Shown here piece after piece: positions 43,184 to 51,325 of a stretch of 64,000 bases of DNA. The stretch is from Collinsella sp. (GTDB taxonomy: Bacteria > Actinomycetota > Coriobacteriia > Coriobacteriales > Coriobacteriaceae). A program made the translations under genes and the position numbers. The stretch covers positions 1 to 64,000 of the forward strand of contig JAGZSF010000006.1 of the NCBI GenBank assembly GCA_018381235.1, in the 5' to 3' direction. Each line of letters starts with the position of its first letter. The stretch's first letter is position 1. The notes beneath the pieces were generated by a model, which ran no database searches, was not told where the DNA came from, and saw only the letters and a list, made by a program, of their open reading frames with translations.

Positions 43184-45095
43184 GGCAACGACCGCCGAGC
43201 GCGCGCTCAACCGCAAGGGTGGCACCATGTCGCGCCTCATCAAGACGCTCTTTGGCTTCTACCCCGTGCTTTTGCCCCTCGTCGTCGTCGGCGTGGTGCT
43301 CTGCGCCATCATCAACTCCATCGGCGCGACCTTCCTTCAGAGCGCCCTGCAGATTATTAGCGAATCGTGGCAGTCGGGCGATTGGGAAGCTGCACAGCCC
43401 AAGATCGCACAGCTCGTGACCACCCTCGCCTGCATCTACGGCGTCGGCATCCTGTCCTCGCTGTTCTGGAACCGCGCCATGGCCATCGTCACGCAGGGCT
43501 CGCTCGAGAAGCTGCGCGAGAAGATGTTCAACCGCATGCAGGACCTGCCGATTCGCTACTTCGACACGCACCAGCGCGGCGACATCATGAGCCACTACAC
43601 CAACGACATCGACACGCTGCGCCAGATGATCAGCCAGTCGCTGCCCAACCTGCTCATGACGACCATCGTCATCGTCACGGTGTTCTTTATCATGCTGTAC
43701 TACAGCGTTTGGATGTGCCTGGTCATTGTGGCAGGCGTCGCCTTTATGACCTTTATGACCAAGCTGCTCGGCTCCAACTCCGCGCGCTTCTTTATTGCGC
43801 AGCAGACCGAGCTCGGCGTTGTCGAGGGCCATATCGAGGAAGTCATGAACGGCCAGAAGGTCGTCAAGGCATTCTGCCACGAGTCTGCCGCCGAGGCCGA
43901 TTTTGACGAGCGCAACGAAAAGCTCTTCGAGGTCTCGCAGAAGGCCAACATGTACGCCAACATCCTCATGCCCATCCTTATGAACCTGGGCAACCTGCTC
44001 TACGTGCTGGTCGCACTGGCAGGCGGCATTTTCCTGGCGCTGGGCGTGCCCAACCTGAGCATCTCGGGCATGGCACTGTCCATCGCCGTCGTGGTGCCGT
44101 TCCTCAACATGACCAAGCAGTTCTGCGGACAGATCGGCCAGATCTCGCAGCAGATCAACGCCGTGGTCATGGGCCTCGCCGGCGCCGACCGTATCTTTGA
44201 GCTCATCGACGAGAAGCCCGAGGCCGACGAGGGCTATGTGACGCTCGTCAACGCGCAGGTGAACCCCGAGACCTGGGAGTTCGAGGAGGCCGACCACCAC
44301 ACCGGCATGTGGGCATGGAAACACCCGCACCGCGCAACCGGCGAGATCGAGTACGTGCCGCTGCGCGGCGACCTGGTCATGGACAACGTCGACTTTGGCT
44401 ACACGCCCGACCACGAGGTGTTGCACGGCGTGTCCGTGTTTGCCAAGCCGGGCCAGAAGGTCGCGTTTGTCGGCGCCACCGGTGCCGGTAAGACGACCAT
44501 CACCAACCTCATCAACCGCTTCTACGACATCGCCGACGGCAAGATCCGCTACGACGGCATCAACGTCAACAAGATCCGCAAGGCCGACCTGCGCCGCTCG
44601 CTGGGCGTCGTGCTACAGGACGTGAACCTGTTCACCGGCACCGTGATGGATAACATCCGCTACGGCAACCTGGACGCCACCGACGAGGAGTGCATCGCGG
44701 CGGCCAAGCTCGCGGGCGCCGACGACTTTATAACCCGCCTGCCCGACGGCTACGACACCATGCTCACCGGCAACGGCGCGCAGCTGTCGCAGGGCCAGCG
44801 CCAGCTGATTTCGATCGCACGCGCTGCCGTCGCCGATCCGCCGGCGATGATCCTGGACGAGGCCACGTCGAGCATTGACACCCGCACCGAGGCTATCGTG
44901 CAGGCGGGCATGGACAAGCTCATGGAGGGCCGCACGACGTTTGTCATCGCGCACCGCCTGTCCACCGTGCGCAACTCCGACGCAATCATCTGCCTGGACC
45001 ACGGCCGCATCATCGAGCGCGGTAATCACGACGAGCTGATCGCCAAGCGCGGATACTACTATCAGCTGTACACCGGAGCGTTTGAGCTGGAGTAG
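43176..45095 (+). CDS. heterodimeric ABC exporter, catalytic half
   Basis: 639-residue partner. Six membrane helices, then a domain with canonical Walker A GATGAGKTT (about 434), signature LSQGQ (about 537), Walker B MILDEATSSID with Glu (about 560) and the His switch VIAHRLS (about 592). An extra segment of about 40 residues (around 360-400, Trp- and His-rich) precedes the nucleotide-binding domain. With the first half it should make one active and one degenerate ATP site. It probably exports drugs or lipids; the MarR gene suggests toxicant induction. Confidence 0.93.
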   Translation: MSKATTAERALNRKGGTMSRLIKTLFGFYPVLLPLVVVGVVLCAIINSIGATFLQSALQIISESWQSGDWEAAQPKIAQLVTTLACIYGVGILSSLFWNRAMAIVTQGSLEKLREKMFNRMQDLPIRYFDTHQRGDIMSHYTNDIDTLRQMISQSLPNLLMTTIVIVTVFFIMLYYSVWMCLVIVAGVAFMTFMTKLLGSNSARFFIAQQTELGVVEGHIEEVMNGQKVVKAFCHESAAEADFDERNEKLFEVSQKANMYANILMPILMNLGNLLYVLVALAGGIFLALGVPNLSISGMALSIAVVVPFLNMTKQFCGQIGQISQQINAVVMGLAGADRIFELIDEKPEADEGYVTLVNAQVNPETWEFEEADHHTGMWAWKHPHRATGEIEYVPLRGDLVMDNVDFGYTPDHEVLHGVSVFAKPGQKVAFVGATGAGKTTITNLINRFYDIADGKIRYDGINVNKIRKADLRRSLGVVLQDVNLFTGTVMDNIRYGNLDATDEECIAAAKLAGADDFITRLPDGYDTMLTGNGAQLSQGQRQLISIARAAVADPPAMILDEATSSIDTRTEAIVQAGMDKLMEGRTTFVIAHRLSTVRNSDAIICLDHGRIIERGNHDELIAKRGYYYQLYTGAFELE

Positions 45096-45220
45096 TTCGG
45101 CCCGCCGAGATGGCCGATTTGCCGCTCATTCGTCGGGCATGACCCCTAAGGTCAATACCCTCCTCTTTCGGGGCAAATCGACTCATCTCAGCGACCCAAA
45201 CACAATGCGCCGCAACGAAT

Positions 45221-45256
45221 AAAGCCTCCGCAGCCACACGAGCTGCGGAGGCTTTT
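45221..45256. terminator. bidirectional terminator
   Basis: Stem AAGCCTCCGCAG/CTGCGGAGGCTT with T-runs on both strands, between the convergent exporter operon and the diguanylate cyclase gene. Confidence 0.92.
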
Positions 45257-45276
45257 CTATGCCCTTTGTTACAAGC

Positions 45277-46368
45277 TTACCGTTCCTCGCGTTGCGGCCC
45301 GGCTGCCTCGGCTGTCTTTACGCGGTTCTTGTCGATGTACATGTTTTTGTCGGCCTGGGAAAAGAGCTCGCGCATCGTAGGCGGTTCATCAAAATCACTG
45401 GAAAGTGCATAGCCCACCGCATAGCTGATAGGCATGTCGGGGTGAGCCTCGGAATACTCGTTCACGTTCGCACGAACCCGAGCGAGACAGGACTCCACAG
45501 CAGTTCGATCGGCATCCCACAGCACCGCGATAAACTCATCGCCGCCGTCGCGGCCCACAAAGCAGGTCTCGGACGCCACGCACCCCAGCTGCTGGGCAAA
45601 AGAACGGATGTATTCGTCGCCCTTCTCGTGGCCGAAGTTGTTATTGACCGTATGCAGATTGTTAAGGTCGAAGACGCACACCGCAACGGGCGCCTCCGCG
45701 GAGACAGGCCGCTCCTGCCCCAAGATCTCCTCGCACTTATTCTTGTTGGGCAGTCCCGTGGCTTCGTCGAGATAGACTTTGCTCTGCAGCTCGCGGTTGA
45801 GCGCGGCAGTGCGCACCGCGCGAACAAGTTCGACCGCAAAGGTCGCCACCAAGCCCACGATGTCGATGATCACCAAGCCCTCGAGATAGTTGAGCGCCGA
45901 CGCCTTCTCCTGAGAGTAGTCCTCTGCGAGTCGTGTGGCATCGTCACAAATACCAAAGAACTCCTCGCTCATCGCGATGATATCGGTGCTCTCGTAGCCG
46001 ACTTCGCGCACGCGGCTGATCTCGGCGCAAAGCTCATCATAATAATTTGCAAGCTCGGTCATCTTTGCCTGATACTCGTCGTCATCGAGGCGGACGAGGT
46101 TGAGGTCATCACTTCCGTAACGCAAACCGTTGATGTATGAATCCACGGCTTTGAGCAGGTCATCTTGAGGCTGGCCTGCATCCTCGAGCTTAACGATTCG
46201 CTGCGTGGTACCGCGCACCAGACCGGCGTAGTTGACCACGCGCGCCGTGCCCTGGATATCGGAGACGAGCAACATAACATTAATGAAGAAGAAGATGAGA
46301 ACTGCCGTGAGCACCATCATGAGCAGGCGCATCGCCCGGCTGGCTTTCTTGGCGACAGAAGTATTCAC
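45277..46368 (-). CDS. membrane diguanylate cyclase (GGDEF)
   Basis: 363 residues. One membrane helix near the N-terminus (about 13-36), a helical extracytoplasmic sensor of about 140 residues, a second helix (about 180-200), then a GGDEF domain with DEATGLPNKN and the intact active-site motif GRDGGDEF (about 283-290). It should make cyclic di-GMP from GTP in response to an external signal. No RxxD inhibitory site is obvious before the motif. The GTG at 46368 has GGGAG upstream; an earlier GTG at 46425 has none. Confidence 0.9.
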   Translation of the reverse strand: MNTSVAKKASRAMRLLMMVLTAVLIFFFINVMLLVSDIQGTARVVNYAGLVRGTTQRIVKLEDAGQPQDDLLKAVDSYINGLRYGSDDLNLVRLDDDEYQAKMTELANYYDELCAEISRVREVGYESTDIIAMSEEFFGICDDATRLAEDYSQEKASALNYLEGLVIIDIVGLVATFAVELVRAVRTAALNRELQSKVYLDEATGLPNKNKCEEILGQERPVSAEAPVAVCVFDLNNLHTVNNNFGHEKGDEYIRSFAQQLGCVASETCFVGRDGGDEFIAVLWDADRTAVESCLARVRANVNEYSEAHPDMPISYAVGYALSSDFDEPPTMRELFSQADKNMYIDKNRVKTAEAAGPQREER

Positions 46369-46488
46369 AAGTTCACTCCCCCAAATGACAAAAGCACAGG
46401 TGATACGCAGTGTGCTGAAATTCACGTGAGGTCAACTCTACCAGATGATTTTTCTAGGACGGGAATTAAAGAATCATCGACACGATAG

Positions 46489-47367
46489 CTATTTGAGAAG
46501 TTGTGCCATGGCGTTGACAAATTTTTGGACTTGGAGGGTGGGCTCGAGCGGATAGTGCAAAAAGACCGGCACCTCGCGACCGCATAGGAACGGCACGCCC
46601 ACAAAGGCCGGGTGTACCCCCGACCATGCGCCGCAGGTGAGCACCGCGTCGCCCTTTTCCTCTGCCTCGTTAAAGAGCGCAAAGTCAAAGCTGTCCACGT
46701 CGATCACGTCAACGCCGCCGTCGGCCAGAAGGTCGATGCGCAGGCTGTCCATTGCGTCGTTGCCGTGGCGGAGCACGCGCAGGCGCATGCCCTCCAGGTC
46801 GGCAACCGTAATGCGTGTCTTGCGCGCCAGCGGGCTCGTGCGTGGCACGTCGATATAAAACAGCACGTTAACGATGCGGAGCTTTTGGCAGGCGTCACCC
46901 CAGCGCGGGGTCGAAAAACTCGACTGCACCACATCCACCTCGCGACCGAGGCTGCGCATGACGGTCTCGCGTTCGTCGTAGAGGTCGCTTACCGGCACGA
47001 TCTCAAATCGCAGCGACGGTTCCAGATCGTGGATGCCCGACCACATCGACAGCGTTTGGCGCCCTGGGCACATCATCGACACGCCCAGGCGCACGGCACC
47101 GCCATCGCCCGCCGCGCGTCGGGCACGGCGCAGCGCGTCCTCGGACTGCCGCATGATCGAGCGCGCGTCGTCCACCAGCAGTGCGCCCGCCGGCGTCACC
47201 TTGACGCCCGAGTGCGAGCGTTCGAACAGCGTGATGCCGAACTCGGCCTCGAATCCCGACACCTGCTTGACGAGCGCCGGGGTCGACACGCGCAATTTTG
47301 CCGCCGCACGCGAGAAGCTTCCCAGCTCCGCGGCGGCCGATATGGCCTCGAGTCGTCGATCGTACAC
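46489..47367 (-). CDS. LysR-family regulator
   Basis: 292-residue LTTR: an N-terminal helix-turn-helix (about 5-64, LGSFSRAAAKLRVSTPALVK) and a two-lobed effector domain. It is transcribed divergently from the SDR-MFS-Gfo cluster, the usual arrangement for a local activator whose inducer is the pathway's substrate. GTG at 47367 with GGGAG upstream is preferred to the TTG-type reading from 47397. Confidence 0.92.
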   Translation of the reverse strand: MYDRRLEAISAAAELGSFSRAAAKLRVSTPALVKQVSGFEAEFGITLFERSHSGVKVTPAGALLVDDARSIMRQSEDALRRARRAAGDGGAVRLGVSMMCPGRQTLSMWSGIHDLEPSLRFEIVPVSDLYDERETVMRSLGREVDVVQSSFSTPRWGDACQKLRIVNVLFYIDVPRTSPLARKTRITVADLEGMRLRVLRHGNDAMDSLRIDLLADGGVDVIDVDSFDFALFNEAEEKGDAVLTCGAWSGVHPAFVGVPFLCGREVPVFLHYPLEPTLQVQKFVNAMAQLLK

Positions 47368-47464
47368 GTCAATCTCCCGTTTCCAGACGCATGGCAATGA
47401 ACTGCCGAAGGGGGTCGTTTTGGCAGGTCACGCGCTCAATTGAGAATAAACTGCATCGCACAGT

Positions 47465-47481
47465 GTAAACCTACGGTTAAC
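47465..47481. promoter_or_regulatory. candidate LysR-type operator
   Basis: GTAAACC-tac-GGTTAAC, 6 of 7 paired, in the divergent intergenic stretch 47368-47600. It fits the T-N11-A style of LysR sites and lies between the two start codons. No clear -35/-10 pair could be fixed. Confidence 0.4.
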
Positions 47482-47600
47482 GCCATTCTAACAAATATGC
47501 AATTCACCTGCGCAAATGCAAAGCATACGATAACCAGCGAAAACCACGTGGGTCGGTTAATGGGAGCGACCCACCGGGAGGCACAAGAAGGGAAGTTCCT

Positions 47601-48482
47601 ATGAGCAATTGGCTTAAGCTCGAGGGCGATGTCTGCGCCGTGACTGGCGCGCTCGGCGGTATGGGCGTCGAGATCTGCCGCGAGTTCGCCCGCAACGGCG
47701 CCAACGTCGTCCTGCTCGACCTGGACGAGGAGAAGGTCAAGGCTGCTGCCGCCGACCTCGCTGCCGAGTTTGGCATCCACGCCGAGGGTTACAAGATGAA
47801 CGCCACCGACGAGGCCGAGGTTCAGGCCGCCGTCGACGCCACCATCGCCGACTTCGGTCGCGTCGACGTCCTCGTCAACACCGCCGGTATCCTGCGTTTC
47901 GCAGCCATGGAAGACCTGCCGCTGAGCGACTGGGAGCAGGTGCTCAACGTCAACCTCACCGGCTACTTCATCACCTCGCAGCGCTTTGGTCGCGAGATGA
48001 TCAAGGCCGGCCAGGGCCGCCTGGTGCACATCTCGACCGTCGCCAGTCACTCCCCCGAGACGTTCTCGGGCGTGTACAGCTCCACCAAGGCCGGCGTCAA
48101 CATGATGTCCAAGATGCTCGCCGCCGAGTGGGGCCCCTACGGCGTCCGCTCCAACTGCGTCGAGCCTTGCTTCGTTAAGACCCCGATGTCGGCCAACTTC
48201 TACGCCGACCCCGAGGTCGAAAAGAGCCGCAGCCGTCTGATCGCCACGCGCCGCATCGGCGAGGTCAGCGATATCGCCAATGCCGTCATGTTCCTGGCGT
48301 CCAAGCGCTCGGACTTTACCACCGGCGACGCCATCAAGGTCGACGGCGGCTTCTCCAACATGATGGGCGACCTCACCGCCAAGCCCGGCGGCCGTCGCGC
48401 CTATGCCGACAACTACCTTAAGAACAAGGGTGTCGAGCTTTGGTCCGATGAGTCCGGCGTCGCCAAGCCGACTGACCAGTAA
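47601..48482 (+). CDS. short-chain dehydrogenase/reductase
   Basis: Classical SDR, 293 residues, oxidising a polyol, sugar or sugar acid. The cofactor loop TGALGGMG (about 15-22) is followed by LLDLDEE; the acidic residue at the end of the second strand favours NAD over NADP. NTAG (about 93-96), the catalytic Ser in STVASHS (about 143) and YSSTK (about 155-159) are intact. The C-terminus has a 30-residue extension beyond the common 260. First gene of a cluster with an MFS carrier and a Gfo/Idh/MocA oxidoreductase. Confidence 0.92.
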   Translation: MSNWLKLEGDVCAVTGALGGMGVEICREFARNGANVVLLDLDEEKVKAAAADLAAEFGIHAEGYKMNATDEAEVQAAVDATIADFGRVDVLVNTAGILRFAAMEDLPLSDWEQVLNVNLTGYFITSQRFGREMIKAGQGRLVHISTVASHSPETFSGVYSSTKAGVNMMSKMLAAEWGPYGVRSNCVEPCFVKTPMSANFYADPEVEKSRSRLIATRRIGEVSDIANAVMFLASKRSDFTTGDAIKVDGGFSNMMGDLTAKPGGRRAYADNYLKNKGVELWSDESGVAKPTDQ

Positions 48483-48547
48483 ACCAACCTAACAGGGAGG
48501 CCCGCGAATACGCCTGCTCCTCCCCCGTATCGATTAGAAAGAGTCCA

Positions 48548-49804
48548 ATGGCTTCCACCAACTCCAACAAGGGTCGCGCCGTCGTGCTTTCCGCCGCGTG
48601 CGTCACCATGTTCTTCATCAGCTCCATCGCGCTGTATTCCGTCGTGAGCAAGAACCTGCTCGCCGTCTACCCCGAGTGGTCCAGCGCTCTTACCTGGGCC
48701 TTCCCGGTCTTTCAGACCATCATGGCCGTGACGGGCATCTTCGCCGGCCGCATCTCCGATAAGATCGGCCCGCGCAACGTCGTGATCGCCGCCGCCGTGT
48801 GCTACGGCCTGGGCTGGTTCATGTCCGGTACCGTCACCGAGCCGTGGCAGTTCTACCTGTGGTTCTCGCTCGTCGCCGCCATCGGCAACGGCCTGGGCTA
48901 CAACCCCGCGCTCACCACCGGTCAAAAGTGGTTCATCGACAAGAAGGGTCTCGCCTCCGGCATCACCCTGGCCGCTTCGACCGCCGGTCCCGCCGTGCTG
49001 TCCCCGGTGCTCGCCTCGCTGCTCATCCCGAGCCTGGGCATCTTTGGCGCCCTTAAGGCGCTCGGCGTCATCTTCTTTGTGATGATCGCCGCCTCCGCCC
49101 TATTCCTGAAGGCCCCCGAGGCCGGCTGGCTGCCCGAGGGCTTCGAGGCCCCCAAGGGTGGCGCACATGCCGGCACCTTCGGCGACCTCACCCCGGGCGA
49201 GATGGTCAAGACCCCGCGCTTCTGGGTCCTCATCGTCACCTTCGCCTTTGCCGCCACCGCGGGCACCCTGCTCGTGGGCAAGGTTGCCTCCATCGCCGCC
49301 GTTCAGCTCTTCGCCGACCCCACGAGCGCCGCGGCCGTCGCCCTCGGCGGTGTGGTGGTCTCCGTCAACACCTGCGCCAACCTGGTTGGCCGTCTGTCCT
49401 TTGGCCAGATCATCGACAAGCTCGGCGCCTATAAGTCGCTGCTCATCAGCCTTGTCGTCACCATCGTCGCACTCGTCATCATGTCGATGAGCTTTACGCA
49501 GGCCATGTTCTTTGTTGCGCTCGCCCTGCTCGGCTTTAGCTTTGGCGCCCTGCTCGTCATCTACCCGCCGCTCACCGGTGGCGCCTTTGGCACCAGCAAC
49601 ATCGGTGTCAACTACGGCATCATGTTTTTGGGCTATGCCGCTTCCACCTGGATCAGCCAGCCCATCACCGCCGTGCTGTATCACGCCGAGGCCGGCAGCG
49701 CCGCCTACCAGCAGTCCTTCTACGGCGCCATTGTGATCGCCGCCATCGCCGTCGTGCTCACCGTCTACATGATGGTCTCCGACAGCAAGAAGAAGTCTGC
49801 CTAG
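48548..49804 (+). CDS. MFS transporter, OFA (oxalate/formate antiporter) type
   Basis: 418 residues, 12 membrane helices. ISDKIGPRNVVIAAA (about 69-83) fits the loop 2-3 motif, and NGLGYNPALTTGQKWFIDKKGLASG resembles the OFA group, whose members carry carboxylates. That supports an acidic substrate for the cluster. It lies 65 bases after the SDR gene with an RBS before the ATG. Confidence 0.88.
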   Translation: MASTNSNKGRAVVLSAACVTMFFISSIALYSVVSKNLLAVYPEWSSALTWAFPVFQTIMAVTGIFAGRISDKIGPRNVVIAAAVCYGLGWFMSGTVTEPWQFYLWFSLVAAIGNGLGYNPALTTGQKWFIDKKGLASGITLAASTAGPAVLSPVLASLLIPSLGIFGALKALGVIFFVMIAASALFLKAPEAGWLPEGFEAPKGGAHAGTFGDLTPGEMVKTPRFWVLIVTFAFAATAGTLLVGKVASIAAVQLFADPTSAAAVALGGVVVSVNTCANLVGRLSFGQIIDKLGAYKSLLISLVVTIVALVIMSMSFTQAMFFVALALLGFSFGALLVIYPPLTGGAFGTSNIGVNYGIMFLGYAASTWISQPITAVLYHAEAGSAAYQQSFYGAIVIAAIAVVLTVYMMVSDSKKKSA

Positions 49805-49812
49805 TTTTACCG

Positions 49813-49843
49813 ATGCGACAAAGGGACGGCCCCTTTGTTGCAT
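49813..49843. repeat. 33-bp palindrome family, copy 4
   Basis: ATGCGACAAAGGGAC-G-GCCCCTTTGTTGCAT: the most diverged copy, with G-U type changes. It lies inside the operon, between the MFS stop and the Gfo gene, so it does not simply mark transcript ends. Confidence 0.8.
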
Positions 49844-49873
49844 TCCACCGGTCACCAGTATTAAGGAGTCGAA

Positions 49874-50914
49874 ATGTCTGAGCTCAACCCCGTCCGCATT
49901 GCCGTTATCGGCGCCGGCGCCATGGGCCGCAACCACATCCGCTTTGTCACCGAGGAGCCCGAGGCCGAGCTCGTCGCCATCGCCGACGCCTTTGAGGGCG
50001 CCCGTGCCACGGCCGAGGCCGCCGGCGTGCCGTTTTACACCGATCCCGCTCAGATGATGGACGAGGTCAAGCCCGAGGCCGTCATTATCGCCACCCCCAA
50101 CGACCTGCACCTGGGCGTTGCCCGCGAGGCCGTGAAGCGCAACATCGTGCCGCTGGTCGAAAAGCCGATCTCCAACGATCTCGAGGATGCCCAGGCCTTC
50201 GCCGCCGAGGCCGAGACCGCCGGCGTGCCCGTGCTCGTAGGTCAGCACCGTCGCCACAACCCCTTCGTCAACAAGGCCAAGGAGATCATCGAGTCCGGCG
50301 AGCTGGGCAAGCTCACCGTGTCGAGCTTCCACTATATGATCTATAAGAATGACGAGTACTTCGATGTCGAGTGGCGTCGCAAGAAGGGTGCCGGCCCGAT
50401 TCTGGTCAACCTGGTGCACGACGTCGACCTGCTCCGCTACCTGCTGGGCGAGCCCGTTGCCGTCCAGGGCATGCAGTCCAGCGCCGCCCGCGGTTTTGAG
50501 ACCGAGGACTCCGCCGTGGTCAACGTCCGTTTTGCCGATGGCGCGCTCGCAAGCATGACCATCTCCGACGCCACCGCCAGCCCCTGGAACTGGGAGGCAA
50601 CCGCTCGCGAGGATCCGCAGTATCGCCCCTTCGACGCCGACGCCTACTTTATTGGCGGTACCTTGGGCGCCTTGTCGCTGCCCCGCCTGCATCAGTTCTC
50701 CTACGACGGCGCCTCCAACTGGCACAAGCCGCTGCAGATGGAGATCCCGGCCGTCGACCCGGCGCTGCCGCACAAGATGCAGCTCAAGCACTTTGTGAAG
50801 GTTGTCCGCCGCGAGGTCGAGCCCGTCGTGACCCCCGCCGATAACGTCAAGACGCTCACGCTTCTCAACGCCATCAAAGAGGCCGCCGAAACCGGCCAGC
50901 TCGTCGAGCTGTAA
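49874..50914 (+). CDS. Gfo/Idh/MocA-family oxidoreductase
   Basis: 346 residues. An N-terminal Rossmann fold with VIGAGAMGRNH (about 11-21), the catalytic-site VEKPIS (about 93-98) and NLVHDVDLL (about 179-187) typical of the family, which oxidises or reduces sugars, inositols and related rings with NAD(P). Third gene of the LysR-linked cluster with an SDR and an OFA-type carrier. Two dehydrogenases and a carboxylate carrier suggest a path for a sugar acid or cyclitol-acid such as quinate/shikimate, but the substrate is not shown by the sequence. Confidence 0.9.
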   Translation: MSELNPVRIAVIGAGAMGRNHIRFVTEEPEAELVAIADAFEGARATAEAAGVPFYTDPAQMMDEVKPEAVIIATPNDLHLGVAREAVKRNIVPLVEKPISNDLEDAQAFAAEAETAGVPVLVGQHRRHNPFVNKAKEIIESGELGKLTVSSFHYMIYKNDEYFDVEWRRKKGAGPILVNLVHDVDLLRYLLGEPVAVQGMQSSAARGFETEDSAVVNVRFADGALASMTISDATASPWNWEATAREDPQYRPFDADAYFIGGTLGALSLPRLHQFSYDGASNWHKPLQMEIPAVDPALPHKMQLKHFVKVVRREVEPVVTPADNVKTLTLLNAIKEAAETGQLVEL

Positions 50915-50987
50915 CGCCTTAGGGCAGACCGCGGCAGAAGCCCCATGCCGAACCCTTCGGTCCGCCACCAATAAGCCCCTCTTCTTT

Positions 50988-51022
50988 GCCCCGCGAGCAG
51001 CCTCCTGCCCGCGGGGCATTTT
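50988..51022 (+). terminator. terminator of the SDR-MFS-Gfo cluster
   Basis: Stem GCCCCGCGAGCAG/CTGCCCGCGGGGC with one bulge and a 4-base loop, followed by ATTTTG, 74 bases after the Gfo gene stop. Confidence 0.88.
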
Positions 51023-51083
51023 GCTACCTTTCCGACGATTTTTCTGGGGCGAGGGGCCATTTTGCACCTCGGCCTGATTCGTT

Positions 51084-51247
51084 CGCCACGAAATGCGCCT
51101 ATCTACTACGTTTAACCGATCGCCCTCAACCGTGCCAAATTTCGCGAAGTAAAAACCGCAGGTAGACGGCTTGCGTATTTTCGGAAAACCGGGGGATGGT
51201 CGACCCATACGGGTTAAACGTAGTAGATAGGTCATTTTCGTGGCACG
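51084..51247. repeat. long inverted repeat with 94-base spacer
   Basis: CTATCTACTACGTTTAACC (51099-51117) and its exact complement (51212-51230), extended outwards by imperfect CCACGAAATG/CATTTTCGTGG pairing. It fills most of the gap between the Gfo gene and tex (50915-51325), where no gene is seen. Confidence 0.85.
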
Positions 51248-51325
51248 GCCCAAAACAGTCTTTTGGGACGGGTGGTATCCTTGGTAGCTCTGTGCTGCAA
51301 ACGCACCTTTACCGCAAGGAGTTTC

